Positions 40,295 through 49,855 of a stretch of DNA of 64,000 bases are shown here, piece by piece. The notes beneath the pieces were generated by a model. The model was given only the letters and a program-made list of their open reading frames with translations, ran no database searches and was not told the origin of the DNA. How positions within the stretch are numbered: the stretch's first letter is position 1; the number at the start of each line of letters is the position of its first letter. Source of the DNA: Kibdelosporangium banguiense (GTDB lineage Bacteria; Actinomycetota; Actinomycetes; Mycobacteriales; Pseudonocardiaceae); NCBI RefSeq assembly GCF_017876405.1, contig NZ_JAGINW010000001.1:6957203-7021202 (forward strand), in the 5' to 3' direction. Both the position numbers and the translations under genes were made by a program.

Positions 40295-41723
40295 CGCCCT
40301 CGGCGATCTCGGACGGCGGGTTCGCGGCGTAACCCATGATCAGGCCGGGTCGATACGGCCGCTGACAGTGCCACGACAGCGGTTGCACCTTCACGCCCCG
40401 GGACAGTGCCGCGCCTGCCAGGTCGACGTCGGCGAAGTCCGCGTCGAATGTGATCATGAGGTGCAGACCGGCAGCGGCGCCGTGGACCACCGCGCAGGGA
40501 AGGTGCGTACGAACCGCGGCGATCATGGCGTCCCGGCGCCGAATATGACGCCGTCGCAGGAAACGTAGCTGACGTTCGAGTTCACCGGAAGCCATCAGCT
40601 CGGCCAGAACCAGTTGCGGGAGAGCGGCATTGCCGAGATCCGCGTTGCGTTTCGCGGCCACGGCGGCGTCCCGGTAGCGGGAAGGCACCAGGAGCCAGCC
40701 GATCCGGAGAGCCGGAGCGAGCAATTTGGACACACTGCCCGCGTAACAGACGTTCTCGGCGAGCATCGCGCGCAGAGCTGGGACCGGCGGCCGGTCGTAG
40801 CGGTGTTCGGCGTCGTAGTCGTCCTCGATGATCAGCCCGCCCCAGCGCATCAGTTGCCGCCTGCGCTCACCGTCGAGGATCACGCCGGTCGGGAACTGGT
40901 GCGCAGGCGTCATCATGACCGCGTCGACCCCGCTGGCCACCAGCGAATCAACCCGCAGCCCGGCGGAATCCACTGGCACAGGCGGGGTTTCCAGGCCGCA
41001 GTTGACCAGAGTCTGGCGCACGCCCAGTGATCCAGGGTCCTCCACCGCGACCTGGGTGATCCCGTCGGTCCGCAGGACCTGGGCCAGCAGACCAAGCGCT
41101 TGGGCGACTCCGGCGACGATGAGAACCTCGCTGGGGTCGGCCCTGATCCCGCGCGTGCGAGCCAGCCAGTTGGCGACCGCGATCCGCATCGCAGGCGTGC
41201 CACGCGGGTCCCCGTAGCCGAAGGCTGACGGCTCAAGGGAGTTGAACACGGCACGTTCGGCGCGTAGCCAGGCCGTCCTGGGAAACGCCGCGAGGTCCGG
41301 AACACCGGGGGAGAGGTCGTACCGGGCCGGGGCGGATCGGTACGAATCGAAGATCTCGTTTCCCGGCGTGCTCCGGAACATGTCCGTTGTGGACAGAGAC
41401 GTCGAGGTGTGCTCAGGGACCGAGATCGGAACGGCGACAACAACAGTCCCGCCGCGTCCACGACCGGCGACATGACCGTCCTCGATCAGCCGTTGGTAGG
41501 CCTCGGTGACCACCCCACGGGACACGCTCAGCTCAGCGGCGAGCACGCGCGTGGCAGGCAGCCTGCTGCCGACCGGCAGACGGCCGTCCGACATCGCCAG
41601 CCGGAGTTGCGCGGCGAGCCAATCCGCCCGGCCACCTGGCGGCGCGTCGGCGATGTCGAGTTGCAGGAAGTCCGAGCCGGCGGTTATGGACCCCTCATCC
41701 TGGCCTGGTTTGGCCCTACTCAT
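40260..41723 (-). CDS. MocR-type transcriptional regulator (GntR domain fused to PLP aminotransferase fold)
   Basis: The 487-residue protein has an N-terminal GntR winged helix (LPVGSRLPATRVLAAELSVS, about 50-69) and a class I aminotransferase-like domain (about 125-480) with the PLP lysine in YAGSVSKLLAPALRIGW (about 330-346) and IIEDDYDAEHRYD. MocR regulators include PdxR and GabR. It diverges from a LysE-type exporter with only 29 bp between starts, so it most likely controls that exporter. Confidence 0.9.
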   Translation of the reverse strand: MSRAKPGQDEGSITAGSDFLQLDIADAPPGGRADWLAAQLRLAMSDGRLPVGSRLPATRVLAAELSVSRGVVTEAYQRLIEDGHVAGRGRGGTVVVAVPISVPEHTSTSLSTTDMFRSTPGNEIFDSYRSAPARYDLSPGVPDLAAFPRTAWLRAERAVFNSLEPSAFGYGDPRGTPAMRIAVANWLARTRGIRADPSEVLIVAGVAQALGLLAQVLRTDGITQVAVEDPGSLGVRQTLVNCGLETPPVPVDSAGLRVDSLVASGVDAVMMTPAHQFPTGVILDGERRRQLMRWGGLIIEDDYDAEHRYDRPPVPALRAMLAENVCYAGSVSKLLAPALRIGWLLVPSRYRDAAVAAKRNADLGNAALPQLVLAELMASGELERQLRFLRRRHIRRRDAMIAAVRTHLPCAVVHGAAAGLHLMITFDADFADVDLAGAALSRGVKVQPLSWHCQRPYRPGLIMGYAANPPSEIAEGVKLLGQVVRSH

Positions 41724-41734
41724 GAGACCATTGT

Positions 41735-41752
41735 GGCAGCACAGTGGCTGCC
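41735..41752. promoter_or_regulatory. Repeat in the MocR/LysE divergent gap
   Basis: TGGCAGC at 41734-41740 and TGGCTGC at 41745-41751 form a direct repeat, and GGCAGC/GCTGCC also read as an inverted repeat. MocR-type regulators often bind direct repeats. The gap is so short that the two promoters must overlap it. Inferred. Confidence 0.35.
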
Positions 41753-42364
41753 ATGAGTATTGCTTTCCTGATCACGACCCTGATCGCGGTCGCCACACCG
41801 GGGACGGGCGTCATCTACACCCTGGCCGCGGGCCTGGCCCACGGCCGCCGCGCGAGCGTGATCGCCGCGTTCGGCTGCACGCTCGGCATCATCCCGCACA
41901 TGATCGCCACGATCACCGGCCTGGCCGCGCTGCTGCACACCAGCGCACTCGCCTTCGAGATCGTGAAGTACCTGGGTGTCGCGTACCTGGTCTACATGGC
42001 CTACTCGACGTTCACCGACAAGAGCGCGCTGGTCGTCGACGAGTCGACGGCGCCGCGCACGGCCACGAAGGTGATCGTCTCGGCGATCCTGATCAATATC
42101 CTCAATCCCAAGCTGACCATCTTCTTCGTGGCGTTCCTGCCGCAGTTCGTCAGCGCGGGCGAGGGCGGCTACCTGTGGCGGATGGCCGAGCTGAGCGGGG
42201 TTTTCATGCTGGTGACGTTTGTCGTGTTCGCTGCATACGGGATTTTCGCGGCGTCCGTGCGCAGCCATGTCATCTCCAGGCCACGCGTGATGGCCTGGCT
42301 ACGGCGGTTCTTCGCGGTTTCGTTCGTCGGGCTGGGCGTCAAACTCGCGTTCACGCAACAGTAG
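41753..42364 (+). CDS. LysE/RhtB family amino acid exporter
   Basis: The 203-residue protein has about six membrane segments and the LysE-family start ITTLIAVATPGTGVIYTLAAG (about 6-26), with ILINILNPKLTIFFVAFLPQF (about 114-134) in the second half. It exports amino acids or derivatives. ATG 41753 is preferred over the GTG three codons upstream because it gives the usual family N-terminus. Confidence 0.9.
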   Translation: MSIAFLITTLIAVATPGTGVIYTLAAGLAHGRRASVIAAFGCTLGIIPHMIATITGLAALLHTSALAFEIVKYLGVAYLVYMAYSTFTDKSALVVDESTAPRTATKVIVSAILINILNPKLTIFFVAFLPQFVSAGEGGYLWRMAELSGVFMLVTFVVFAAYGIFAASVRSHVISRPRVMAWLRRFFAVSFVGLGVKLAFTQQ

Positions 42365-42450
42365 ACCGTAAGGCCTAACGCGTCGGCCGGTTCGTCCCAT
42401 AGGCTGTTGGGCCTTGGGGCAATTCCCTGCGGATGTGATCACAGGTGTGG

Positions 42451-44616
42451 ATGACCATGCGGCACTGGCAACGAACCGCCATGCTGGGGGTGACGGCGAT
42501 CGGTGTCGCCGGTGCCGTCGTGTTCGGCGCGGACGCGGGTACACCAGCGCAGACTCCGCGCCTGCTGTCCGGCTCGGCATGGCTTCCGTCGCCGAAGGTC
42601 GGCCAGGTCACGCTGCTGGACGGCTCGTCCACCGAGGTCGCCGCCCAGCTCCAGGTCGCCGCCCCGGGCACGAATCTCGATGTCGTGCAACACGGGACGA
42701 CGGCCTACGCGATCGACCGTACAGCTGGGACGATCCGACGAATCGACGGCGCGACATACACCATGACGCCGCCGGAGGCCCCGATTGCCGACTCCGGCAA
42801 CGGTTTGACGGCCTTCGCCGCGAGCAACGCGCTGTACGCGGTGGACACCAAACGCGGCATCCTCTCCGTGCTCGATCCGAAGACCCTTGCCAGGCAGGGG
42901 AACCCGGTCCCGTTGTCCGCCGATCTCACGACCGAGTCCACGGTCGTGGACAACGACAGCCGGCTGTGGTTCGTCGACAACGCGACCGGCGAACTGACCA
43001 GCATCAAAGGCACGGACCGGACCACCAGCCGAGTGGCGTCCAAGGGACGCAACGTGCTGACGATGGCCGGTGGGCGGCCGGTGGTCATCGACACGGCCGC
43101 CCGCAAGGCGGTTGTCGTCGACCCGGACAACGCAAGCGTCGACGCCACCTTCGATCTGGGCCTGCGCCAGGACGACTCGGTCACGGTCTCGGCCGGCAAC
43201 CAGCGTGTGTACATGGTCGCCGCGCGTGGTGCGCTGATCATCTGCGATATCGCGAAACGCGACTGCGGCAACGTGATCCCCCTCAACCAGGGCAGCAGCC
43301 TTGGCACTCCGGTGGAAGCGGGCAACCGCGTCTTCGTGCCGGACCACACCGCCGGACAGGTCTGGATCATCGATCTGGCCAACCGGTCGGTGGTCGCCAA
43401 GGCGCAGGTGCTCACGCCACGCAGCCAGTTCCAGCTGATCAACCGGGACGGCGTGGTCTTCTACAACGACACCGACTCCGAGCGGGCCGGCGTCATCCAG
43501 CTCGACGGCAGCTTCACCCCGATCGCCAAGTTCGACCCCGCGAACCCCGCCAAGGGCCTGACCGGCGCTTCGCCAGGCGCAGAGGCACCCGCTCAAGGCG
43601 GCCCGCCGGTGCCTGCCAACCCGTCCACACCGCCGGCCACGCCTGGACCGCCTGACAACCCGCCGAACTCACCCAACCCGCCGAATCCCTCGTATCCCTC
43701 GAATCCACCTAACGGGCCGGTCACCATCCCGGAACCACCCGCGCCACCGCCTCCGTCTCCGTCTCCGCAGCAGCAGCACAATCCGGACCAGCCGCCGCCA
43801 CCCGAGCCGGTCACGCTGAAGATCACGCTGTCGAAGACCACACCGATCCTCGGCGAGGACGTGACGCTGCAGGTCGCCACGACCTCAGGGGCCGTTCCCC
43901 GGTCTGCCGACTGGGATTTCGGTGACGGGGCGAAGAAATCCGCGGCGATGGTCACGCATCGCTGGGCAACGGCGCGGACCTTCCAGGTCAGCGTCCAGGT
44001 GACCATGCCGGACAACCGCACCGCGACCACCTCCGTGAGCGTCACGGTCAGCGAGGTCCCCAAGGCGAAGCTGACCGTGACCGCCCCGGAGAACGGCAAG
44101 ATCACCGGCACGGGCATCAACTGCCCGCCCACGTGCACCGTCACTGTCAACAAAGGACAGTCGATCACCCTTGCTGCCCAGGCCAATCCGAACTTCACGT
44201 TCGCGGGCTGGGGTGGCGCCTGCACCGGGACGGGCGCATGTCAGGTCGCGATGACGGCCGACAAGACCGTGTCGGCGCGCTTCAACGCCGAGCGGGGCGC
44301 GGCATTCATCGGCACCTGGGTCAACGTGGATCCCGCGACCCGCAGCATCGTCCGGGCCGAGATCACCAGGACGTCCCCGACGACCATGTCGCTGAACATG
44401 TTCGGCTCCTGCTCACCGGACCCATGCGAGTGGGGTAGAACGACCGCGACGTTGCAGGGCAACACTTTGCGGGCGTTCTACGACCAGGGCTTCGCCACCC
44501 GGACGGTCGTGATCAGCCAGAGCGGCGGCGGGCTCGTGATCAACATCCACCACGACTACATCCCGCCGGACACCCGCGAGGACCGCGACTCCACCGACAC
44601 CATGCGCAAGAACTGA
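42451..44616 (+). CDS. Secreted or anchored multidomain protein: beta-propeller, Pro-rich linker, PKD, bacterial repeat and C-terminal beta domain
   Basis: The product is about 721 residues. An N-terminal membrane segment or signal (about 8-28) precedes a six- or seven-bladed propeller-like region (about 35-370) with repeated VVDP and VIDLANRSV-type blades. A Pro/Asn-rich linker follows (about 385-460), then a PKD domain (about 470-545; DWDFGDGAKKS), a Cys-containing repeat domain (about 550-615; FAGWGGACTGTGACQVAM) and a C-terminal domain of about 100 residues resembling a lipocalin-like sandwich. It probably works in the cell envelope, with binding rather than catalytic features. ATG 42451 is one of three close starts. 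Confidence 0.75.
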   Translation: MTMRHWQRTAMLGVTAIGVAGAVVFGADAGTPAQTPRLLSGSAWLPSPKVGQVTLLDGSSTEVAAQLQVAAPGTNLDVVQHGTTAYAIDRTAGTIRRIDGATYTMTPPEAPIADSGNGLTAFAASNALYAVDTKRGILSVLDPKTLARQGNPVPLSADLTTESTVVDNDSRLWFVDNATGELTSIKGTDRTTSRVASKGRNVLTMAGGRPVVIDTAARKAVVVDPDNASVDATFDLGLRQDDSVTVSAGNQRVYMVAARGALIICDIAKRDCGNVIPLNQGSSLGTPVEAGNRVFVPDHTAGQVWIIDLANRSVVAKAQVLTPRSQFQLINRDGVVFYNDTDSERAGVIQLDGSFTPIAKFDPANPAKGLTGASPGAEAPAQGGPPVPANPSTPPATPGPPDNPPNSPNPPNPSYPSNPPNGPVTIPEPPAPPPPSPSPQQQHNPDQPPPPEPVTLKITLSKTTPILGEDVTLQVATTSGAVPRSADWDFGDGAKKSAAMVTHRWATARTFQVSVQVTMPDNRTATTSVSVTVSEVPKAKLTVTAPENGKITGTGINCPPTCTVTVNKGQSITLAAQANPNFTFAGWGGACTGTGACQVAMTADKTVSARFNAERGAAFIGTWVNVDPATRSIVRAEITRTSPTTMSLNMFGSCSPDPCEWGRTTATLQGNTLRAFYDQGFATRTVVISQSGGGLVINIHHDYIPPDTREDRDSTDTMRKN

Positions 44617-44618
44617 CC

Positions 44619-45803
44619 TCACCACGTGACCGGCATCGACTTCACCCCGAACACGATCGAGTACGCCCGGAACTCGATGTCGTCGATCGGCACGCCGAGA
44701 GCGAGCTTCGGGAATCGCCGCAGCAACGCCGGATAGGCGATCCGCATCTCCATGCGGGCCAGGGGAGCGCCGAGGCAGTGGTGGATTCCGTGCCCGAACG
44801 CCAGGTGTGTGGCCATCTTGCGGTTCACGTCGAACCGGTCCAGGTCCTCGCCGAGGCTGGGGTCGCGGTTGGCCGCAGGCAACGAAAGCAGCATGATCTC
44901 GCCCGCGGCGACCTTGTGCCCGCCGACCATCACGTCCTCACGCGCGGTGCGCGGAACGACCGAGTGCACGATCGACAGGTAGCGCAGGAGCTCCTCGACC
45001 GCCTCGTCCACGAGCCGCCCGGCGCGGACTTCCGCGGCCTGCTCGGGGTTCTGCAGCAACAGCATGGTGCCCAGGGAGAGCATGTTGGAGGTGGTCTCGT
45101 GGCCGGCGAGCAGCAACAGATCCGCCACTCCGGTCAGCTCGAGATCGGTGAGTTCGTCGCCGTGCTCCCGGATCAGCATGCCGATCATGTCCTCGCCCGG
45201 GTCCTTGCGCTGTTGGGCGATCAGGCTGGCCATGTGCGCGCGGGACTCGGCGATGGCCTTGCCGCGGGCGTCCAGGTCGAGGCTCATGTCCAGCCGGACG
45301 GAACTGCGGTGCTGGAACTCGTCGCGGTCCTCGTAGGGCACGCCGAGCAGTTCGCAGATCACCAGCGAGGGGATCGGCAGCGCGAACATCGACACCAGAT
45401 CGGCGGGCGGACCGGCTTGCTCCAGCGCGTCGAGATGCTCGTCCACGATCGCCTCGATGCGCGGCGCGAGCCGGCGGATGCGCCGGACGGTGAACTCCGG
45501 CGTGAGCAGCCGCCGCAGCCGGTTGTGGTCGGGCGGGTCGTAGGTGAGCAGGAATCCGTCCCCGCGCGGGTTCTCCGAACGCAGGCTGGCCGGCAGCGGC
45601 CGGTTCTCCAGGCTGTTGCTGAACCTGGTGGCGTCGCCGAGAACCTGGCGGACGTCCTCGTAACGCGTGGTCAGCCAGGCCTGGCCGCCGAAGCGCAGGT
45701 CGACTTTCCGCAGCGGCTGTTCCTCGCGGAGCTTGAGCAGCTCCGGCAGCGGGTCGTAACGGTGACGGCGGACGTGCAGCGGGATTTCCGGGGCTTCGGT
45801 CAT
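44619..45803 (-). CDS. Cytochrome P450
   Basis: The 394-residue protein is a typical bacterial P450: I-helix LLLAGHETTSNM (about 236-247), K-helix EELLRYL (ExxR), and the heme-binding loop LAFGHGIHHCLGAPLARMEM (about 335-354). It is a soluble monooxygenase needing separate ferredoxin and reductase, which are not nearby. ATG 45803 has GGAGG 8 nt upstream. It diverges from a TetR gene, which probably regulates it. Confidence 0.92.
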   Translation of the reverse strand: MTEAPEIPLHVRRHRYDPLPELLKLREEQPLRKVDLRFGGQAWLTTRYEDVRQVLGDATRFSNSLENRPLPASLRSENPRGDGFLLTYDPPDHNRLRRLLTPEFTVRRIRRLAPRIEAIVDEHLDALEQAGPPADLVSMFALPIPSLVICELLGVPYEDRDEFQHRSSVRLDMSLDLDARGKAIAESRAHMASLIAQQRKDPGEDMIGMLIREHGDELTDLELTGVADLLLLAGHETTSNMLSLGTMLLLQNPEQAAEVRAGRLVDEAVEELLRYLSIVHSVVPRTAREDVMVGGHKVAAGEIMLLSLPAANRDPSLGEDLDRFDVNRKMATHLAFGHGIHHCLGAPLARMEMRIAYPALLRRFPKLALGVPIDDIEFRAYSIVFGVKSMPVTW

Positions 45804-45821
45804 CGGTGGCGCCTCCAGGAA

Positions 45822-45839
45822 GTGATAACGCACTATCGC
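45822..45839. promoter_or_regulatory. Candidate operator between P450 and TetR genes
   Basis: GATA (45824-45827) and TATC (45834-45837) form the core of an imperfect inverted repeat G-T-GATA-N6-TATC-G-C just upstream of the P450 start. A second AT-rich block CTATCAGTCTGTTAAC lies nearer the TetR start. Suited to TetR binding; inferred. Confidence 0.4.
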
Positions 45840-45886
45840 TTACCGTCAACCTAGCACAAGTGAAGGTGGGCTATCAGTCTGTTAAC

Positions 45887-46480
45887 GTGCGGCAGGTGAC
45901 CGGCTCTTCGCAGCGCCCTTTGCGCGTCGACGCTGCCCGTAACGCCGAGCTGATCGTGCGTACGGCCTGGCGGGTGTTCAGCGAGCTGGGTACCGAGGTC
46001 CCGCTGGACGAGGTCGCCAAGCAGGCCGGCGTCGGCGTGGCCACCCTCTACCGCCGGTTCCCCAGCAAGGACGACCTGCTGTTCGCCATCCTGCAATGGC
46101 GCTACGCCGAACAGATCGAACCCGCGATCAACTCGGCCCTGGTCGACGAGGACCCCTGGCGCGCCCTGGTCACGGCGATCAGCGCCTCGCTGGACGTGGC
46201 ATCCGCGGAGCACGCCGTCATCAAGGCGCTGCGGGACCGCAAATCACTGCTGCACGGCCTGATGGACCGCTACTTCGCCGATCTGGGCGCGATCCTGCAG
46301 CGCGCCCAGCAGGCCGGGCTGGTCCGCGCGGACCTGCGCGGCAACGACCTGCCGATGGTCTTCTACATGATCATCGGCTCGATGCGGGTGGCCGAACCGG
46401 CCAGTGGCTGGCGGCGGTGCCTGGGAGTTCTGCTCGACGGAATGCGTCCGGCCGCAGCGACGCCGTTGCCGGGTGACTGA
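45887..46480 (+). CDS. TetR/AcrR family transcriptional regulator
   Basis: The product is about 197 residues with a classical TetR helix-turn-helix (AELIVRTAWRVFSELGTEV, LDEVAKQAGVGVATLYRRFP, about 20-65) and a C-terminal ligand domain. Starts at GTG 45887 or 45896 are possible; the region before these is unlike the family. The divergent P450 is its most likely target. Confidence 0.87.
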   Translation: MRQVTGSSQRPLRVDAARNAELIVRTAWRVFSELGTEVPLDEVAKQAGVGVATLYRRFPSKDDLLFAILQWRYAEQIEPAINSALVDEDPWRALVTAISASLDVASAEHAVIKALRDRKSLLHGLMDRYFADLGAILQRAQQAGLVRADLRGNDLPMVFYMIIGSMRVAEPASGWRRCLGVLLDGMRPAAATPLPGD

Positions 46481-46620
46481 CAAGTACTTCCGCCATGTAC
46501 TGTCGGTGGCAGGCATCGGACTGAGGGAGGTGGGACACATCAACGTCATGTCAGGCCGGGTGTTCTCACCGGAGGTCACGCCAGTGCAGTGACCAGGGGC
46601 GCCCGGGGATCGAAAGGCGC

Positions 46621-47388
46621 TTGGTCATCAACTCGCTCGGCTATTCCACAATCGTCTCCAGGCTTCGTACTGCCGGCTGTGTGTTCGCCGAGGACGAGGC
46701 GACATTGCTCCTCGAAACCGCGCAGTCACCCTCTGAGCTCGAAACCATGGTGCGCCAACGGATCGACGGCTTGCCCTTGGAACACGTCCTGGGCTGGGCG
46801 GAGTTCTGCGGCCTGCGGATCGCCGTGCATTCCGGCGTTTTCGTCCCTCGCAGGCGTACGGAGTTCCTGGCCCGCCAGGCGGCCGAGCTTGCCGCGCCGG
46901 GCAACGTCGTCGTTGATCTGTGCTGTGGGACAGGCGCGGTCGGCGCCGCGTTGTCCCAGTGTGTGCAAGGACTCGAACTGTACTCAGTGGACATCGACCC
47001 GGCAGCCGTGAAATGCGCACGCCAGAACGTCAGCCGTGTCTACGAAGGTGACCTCTACGAGCCGTTGCCGCCCGAATTGTGCGGCCGAATCGACATCCTT
47101 GTCGCAAACGCCCCTTATGTGCCCACTGAAGCGATCGCGTTGATGCCGCCGGAAGCCCGTGATTACGAGCCGAGGGTCGCACTCGACGGCGGACTGGACG
47201 GATTGGACGTCCAAAGGCGAGTGACGGCCGCGGCGCGTGACTGGCTGGCTCCGGGCGGGCACCTGCTGATCGAGACAAGTGCCGCCCAGGCGCCGGAAAC
47301 CGCTGCGGCCTTTGCGAATCACGGACTGGCCGTCAGGACGGTCCAGTCCGATCAACTAAGCGCGACCGTAGTCATTGGTACCAGGTAG
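46621..47388 (+). CDS. HemK/PrmC-like N5-glutamine methyltransferase
   Basis: The 255-residue protein has the PrmC layout: an N-terminal helical part with LPLEHVLGWAEFCGLRIAV (about 50-68), SAM motif VVDLCCGTGAVGAALS (about 98-113), and the substrate motif NAPYVP (about 162-167) in place of NPPY, followed by VALDGGLDGLDVQRRV. The NAPY variant is common in a group annotated as putative N5-glutamine methyltransferases, so the substrate may differ from release factors. TTG 46621 has GAAAGG upstream. The 3' end overlaps the convergent membrane gene by 33 bp. Confidence 0.82.
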   Translation: MVINSLGYSTIVSRLRTAGCVFAEDEATLLLETAQSPSELETMVRQRIDGLPLEHVLGWAEFCGLRIAVHSGVFVPRRRTEFLARQAAELAAPGNVVVDLCCGTGAVGAALSQCVQGLELYSVDIDPAAVKCARQNVSRVYEGDLYEPLPPELCGRIDILVANAPYVPTEAIALMPPEARDYEPRVALDGGLDGLDVQRRVTAAARDWLAPGGHLLIETSAAQAPETAAAFANHGLAVRTVQSDQLSATVVIGTR

Positions 47389-48501
47389 CCCGGTCGGCAC
47401 AGGGGACCAGCCGGGCAGAGGCACCCTGGTCGGCGCGTAGTCGCCCCACGGTTCGGCATCGGCGGGCCGTGGGTTCGCCTCGGCTTGGTCTCGTGTCGCA
47501 CGGACCTTGCGCAGCAACCGCACTCCGCCCGCGACCAAAGCGAGACACAGGACGAAAGTGATCCACCCGAGGGGGTCTTCAGTGATCGCGTAGTCCACCG
47601 AGGCGCCCGCGAGAGCGAGCGCGGCCAGCACGGCGATGTCGAAGGGCCACGGCGAGGTGTGCCATGGGCGAAACCGTTTGGTGGGCAACGACTCCGGTGC
47701 ATCGGGCAACGTGCCCTGTGCCGCATCTGAAGGCACGAGCCGGCCGTGTGCGCGAGCCCGTTCGGTCACGATCTCCGCGACATCTGACGCGTCATCCAGG
47801 GGAAGCACCCATTGCTGCCCGCTGCCGACGACCCGCAACGACGAACCGGGAGAGAGAACGACCACGCTGCCGTTGGGCAACGGCCACAGTTGCGCGTGGC
47901 TGTCGAGCACCCCTGGCTGGACCAGAGCCAGATCCTTGTAGGGAATCGTCAGTCGCATCGCAGTCACACTGGAGCCGGGCCTCAGGAGCAGGTCGAGCAG
48001 CAGTTTGTCGCCCTGCAGCCGCAACCGGGACCCGTCACGCAGCCGGTACACCAGTTCCGTACCGGACTGGATGACGTCCGGGGACAGCGGCCGCGTCACC
48101 ACGAGCACGGCGAGCTTGGCCGCGCCCCAGGCCACAACCGCCGAACCCAGGCCTCCGCCCAGGATCCAGGCGAGGTAAAGCCCAGGAGCCGTGGACCGGA
48201 GAGCCAGGTCGACCAGTTCGGCCAGCACCTGGAACACCGCTATCGGCACGGTGCCGAGCAACGCCACCCGCGGCCAGTTCAACGGCCAGCGCAGATTGAC
48301 CGCGATCAGGACCACCAGCAACGCCAGCCACACGAACAGACCGCCGGACGGCAGGTCCCGCACATGCGATAACAGGTCTTGCCGGTCGCCTGGGTGTGAC
48401 TGGTCGTAGCCCCAAGACCAAACCAGGCGCTCCACAGCAGGCGCCACGACGACGGCGACCACCAGCAGGACGCCGGCGATCACCCAACGCACAACACGCA
48501 T
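47356..48501 (-). CDS. Membrane protein of the type VII secretion-linked cassette
   Basis: The 381-residue protein has an N-terminal anchor (about 5-25), several more hydrophobic segments (about 55-140), a soluble PH-like or beta-rich middle (about 150-270) and two further membrane segments near 300-345. No known family is certain. ATG 48501 is chosen for AAGGG 6 nt upstream; it starts 11 bp after the WXG-like gene stop, so it is co-transcribed with that cassette. Confidence 0.68.
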   Translation of the reverse strand: MRVVRWVIAGVLLVVAVVVAPAVERLVWSWGYDQSHPGDRQDLLSHVRDLPSGGLFVWLALLVVLIAVNLRWPLNWPRVALLGTVPIAVFQVLAELVDLALRSTAPGLYLAWILGGGLGSAVVAWGAAKLAVLVVTRPLSPDVIQSGTELVYRLRDGSRLRLQGDKLLLDLLLRPGSSVTAMRLTIPYKDLALVQPGVLDSHAQLWPLPNGSVVVLSPGSSLRVVGSGQQWVLPLDDASDVAEIVTERARAHGRLVPSDAAQGTLPDAPESLPTKRFRPWHTSPWPFDIAVLAALALAGASVDYAITEDPLGWITFVLCLALVAGGVRLLRKVRATRDQAEANPRPADAEPWGDYAPTRVPLPGWSPVPTGLPGTNDYGRA

Positions 48502-48511
48502 CGACAACCCT

Positions 48512-49855
48512 TCAGCGGTACGGGTAGACGACACCGCCGGACTCGCGGTCGGTCTCGTGCCACTTCGTGGTGTCGTTCGACCAGAACATGGCGTTGGTGG
48601 CCTTTCCGGCCTCCTTGACGACTGTCCAGGCGTCCCCGGCCTGCGGCATCAGGTGCCGGATGTCCTGGCTTCCCACGGCCCGGACCCAGTTCTGGCCGTC
48701 GAAGATGCCCTTGCCGGTGTGGCTGTCCACCGGGTCGGCCATCCGGCCCAGGTTGTGGTTCGGCGTCATGCCGTCGGCCCGGGTGTTCAGCGGTGGCTGG
48801 CCCATCTGGTTGTAGCGATTGCGTACCGCGTCGCGGCGGGCAGGTCCGTTGGCCTTCACGCGGTCCGCCCAGTCGTTGGCCCGCTGGCGCGTGCTCGATG
48901 CCCACGAGTCCATCCGGTTGGCCGCGTTGTCCAGGCCGTTACGGCCGGACGTGGCCGCGCTTTCGAGCCGGTTGCCGACGTTGTCCAGCATGTCTGCGCG
49001 GGCTGTGCGCGTGCCGGACTGGCTCAGCAAGTCCGCGGCGCGCTGGTTGCCGAACGGGGTGTTGGGCATGTCGCGGGCGAGCCGCGCCAGGTCGTCGGCC
49101 TTGCCGCGCATGGCCGTGGCTGCGCGCTTGGCCATGTCAGCGAGTTTGTCCAGGGCGCCGAACAGTTGCTTGAGGAAGCGGGCGATCTTGCCACCGATCT
49201 CGATGGCCTTGGTGACCGCGCGGGTGATGAACGCCGCGATCGACGCGCCCGCGGTCGGGATGGCCGCCGCGGCGGCCGGGATGCCCCAGGTGATCAGCGT
49301 GCCGGCCAGTTCGGCGAGCAGGTCACGCACCAGCGCACGGGTCGTGGTGACCAGCACACCGGCGATCTTGATCTTGTTGGACGTGGACTCCGCCGCGGCC
49401 TTGGCGTTGGCCAGGCCGTCGATCAGGGCGGCGGCCTGGCCCTTGTACTTGTCGGCGGCCGGTCCGGTCCAGCCCGCGAGGCCGGCCAGCGCCTTCTCGT
49501 ACTGGCCGCGGATGGTGTCCATCCGTTCGGCGATGTTCGTCCACGTGTTCGCCGCCGCCTCGACCGCGGGCGGGTCGCCCATCAGGTCGTCGAACGGTTT
49601 ACGCACGAAGCTGACGTTCTCGATGATCCAGCCGACCACCGAGGACGCCAGCGTCCCGAGCGGGTCCACGGCCGCGCCGACCACGTCGATGGCCAGGGCG
49701 GCGGTGTTGATGCCCAGGGAGACCGCGTTGACGTCCTTGCCCTCCTGGAAGGGCAGGGCGATGTCGCGGCCGAGGTCCTCGATGGTGTCGAACGGGCCCG
49801 CGCCCGCGAGCATCTTGCCATCGTCCTGGGGCTTCGCGATCAGCTCGTTGGTCAC
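48512..49855 (-). CDS. Large WXG100-like type VII secretion substrate
   Basis: The 447-residue protein has a WXG-like helical hairpin at about 95-160 with the turn LAGWTGPAADKYKGQ (W-x-G), then hydrophobic helices (about 165-225), an Ala/Arg-rich helical stretch and a C-terminal globular part of about 100 residues (GIFDGQNWVRAVGSQDIRHL and downstream). The architecture resembles LXG/WXG polymorphic effectors, but I see no certain toxin motif. It starts directly after the EspC-like stop and should be exported by an ESX system encoded elsewhere. Confidence 0.72.
   Translation of the reverse strand: MTNELIAKPQDDGKMLAGAGPFDTIEDLGRDIALPFQEGKDVNAVSLGINTAALAIDVVGAAVDPLGTLASSVVGWIIENVSFVRKPFDDLMGDPPAVEAAANTWTNIAERMDTIRGQYEKALAGLAGWTGPAADKYKGQAAALIDGLANAKAAAESTSNKIKIAGVLVTTTRALVRDLLAELAGTLITWGIPAAAAAIPTAGASIAAFITRAVTKAIEIGGKIARFLKQLFGALDKLADMAKRAATAMRGKADDLARLARDMPNTPFGNQRAADLLSQSGTRTARADMLDNVGNRLESAATSGRNGLDNAANRMDSWASSTRQRANDWADRVKANGPARRDAVRNRYNQMGQPPLNTRADGMTPNHNLGRMADPVDSHTGKGIFDGQNWVRAVGSQDIRHLMPQAGDAWTVVKEAGKATNAMFWSNDTTKWHETDRESGGVVYPYR

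Noticed and set aside
46404..46592. Short plus-strand open frame between the TetR and PrmC-like genes
   Set aside because: The first part overlaps TetR in another frame and the rest has no family or good start; a 39-residue peptide from GTG 46472 cannot be excluded but is unsupported.
49323..49544. Alternate frames within the WXG-like gene
   Set aside because: They are shadows with biased Arg/Gly composition and no starts with ribosome-binding sites.
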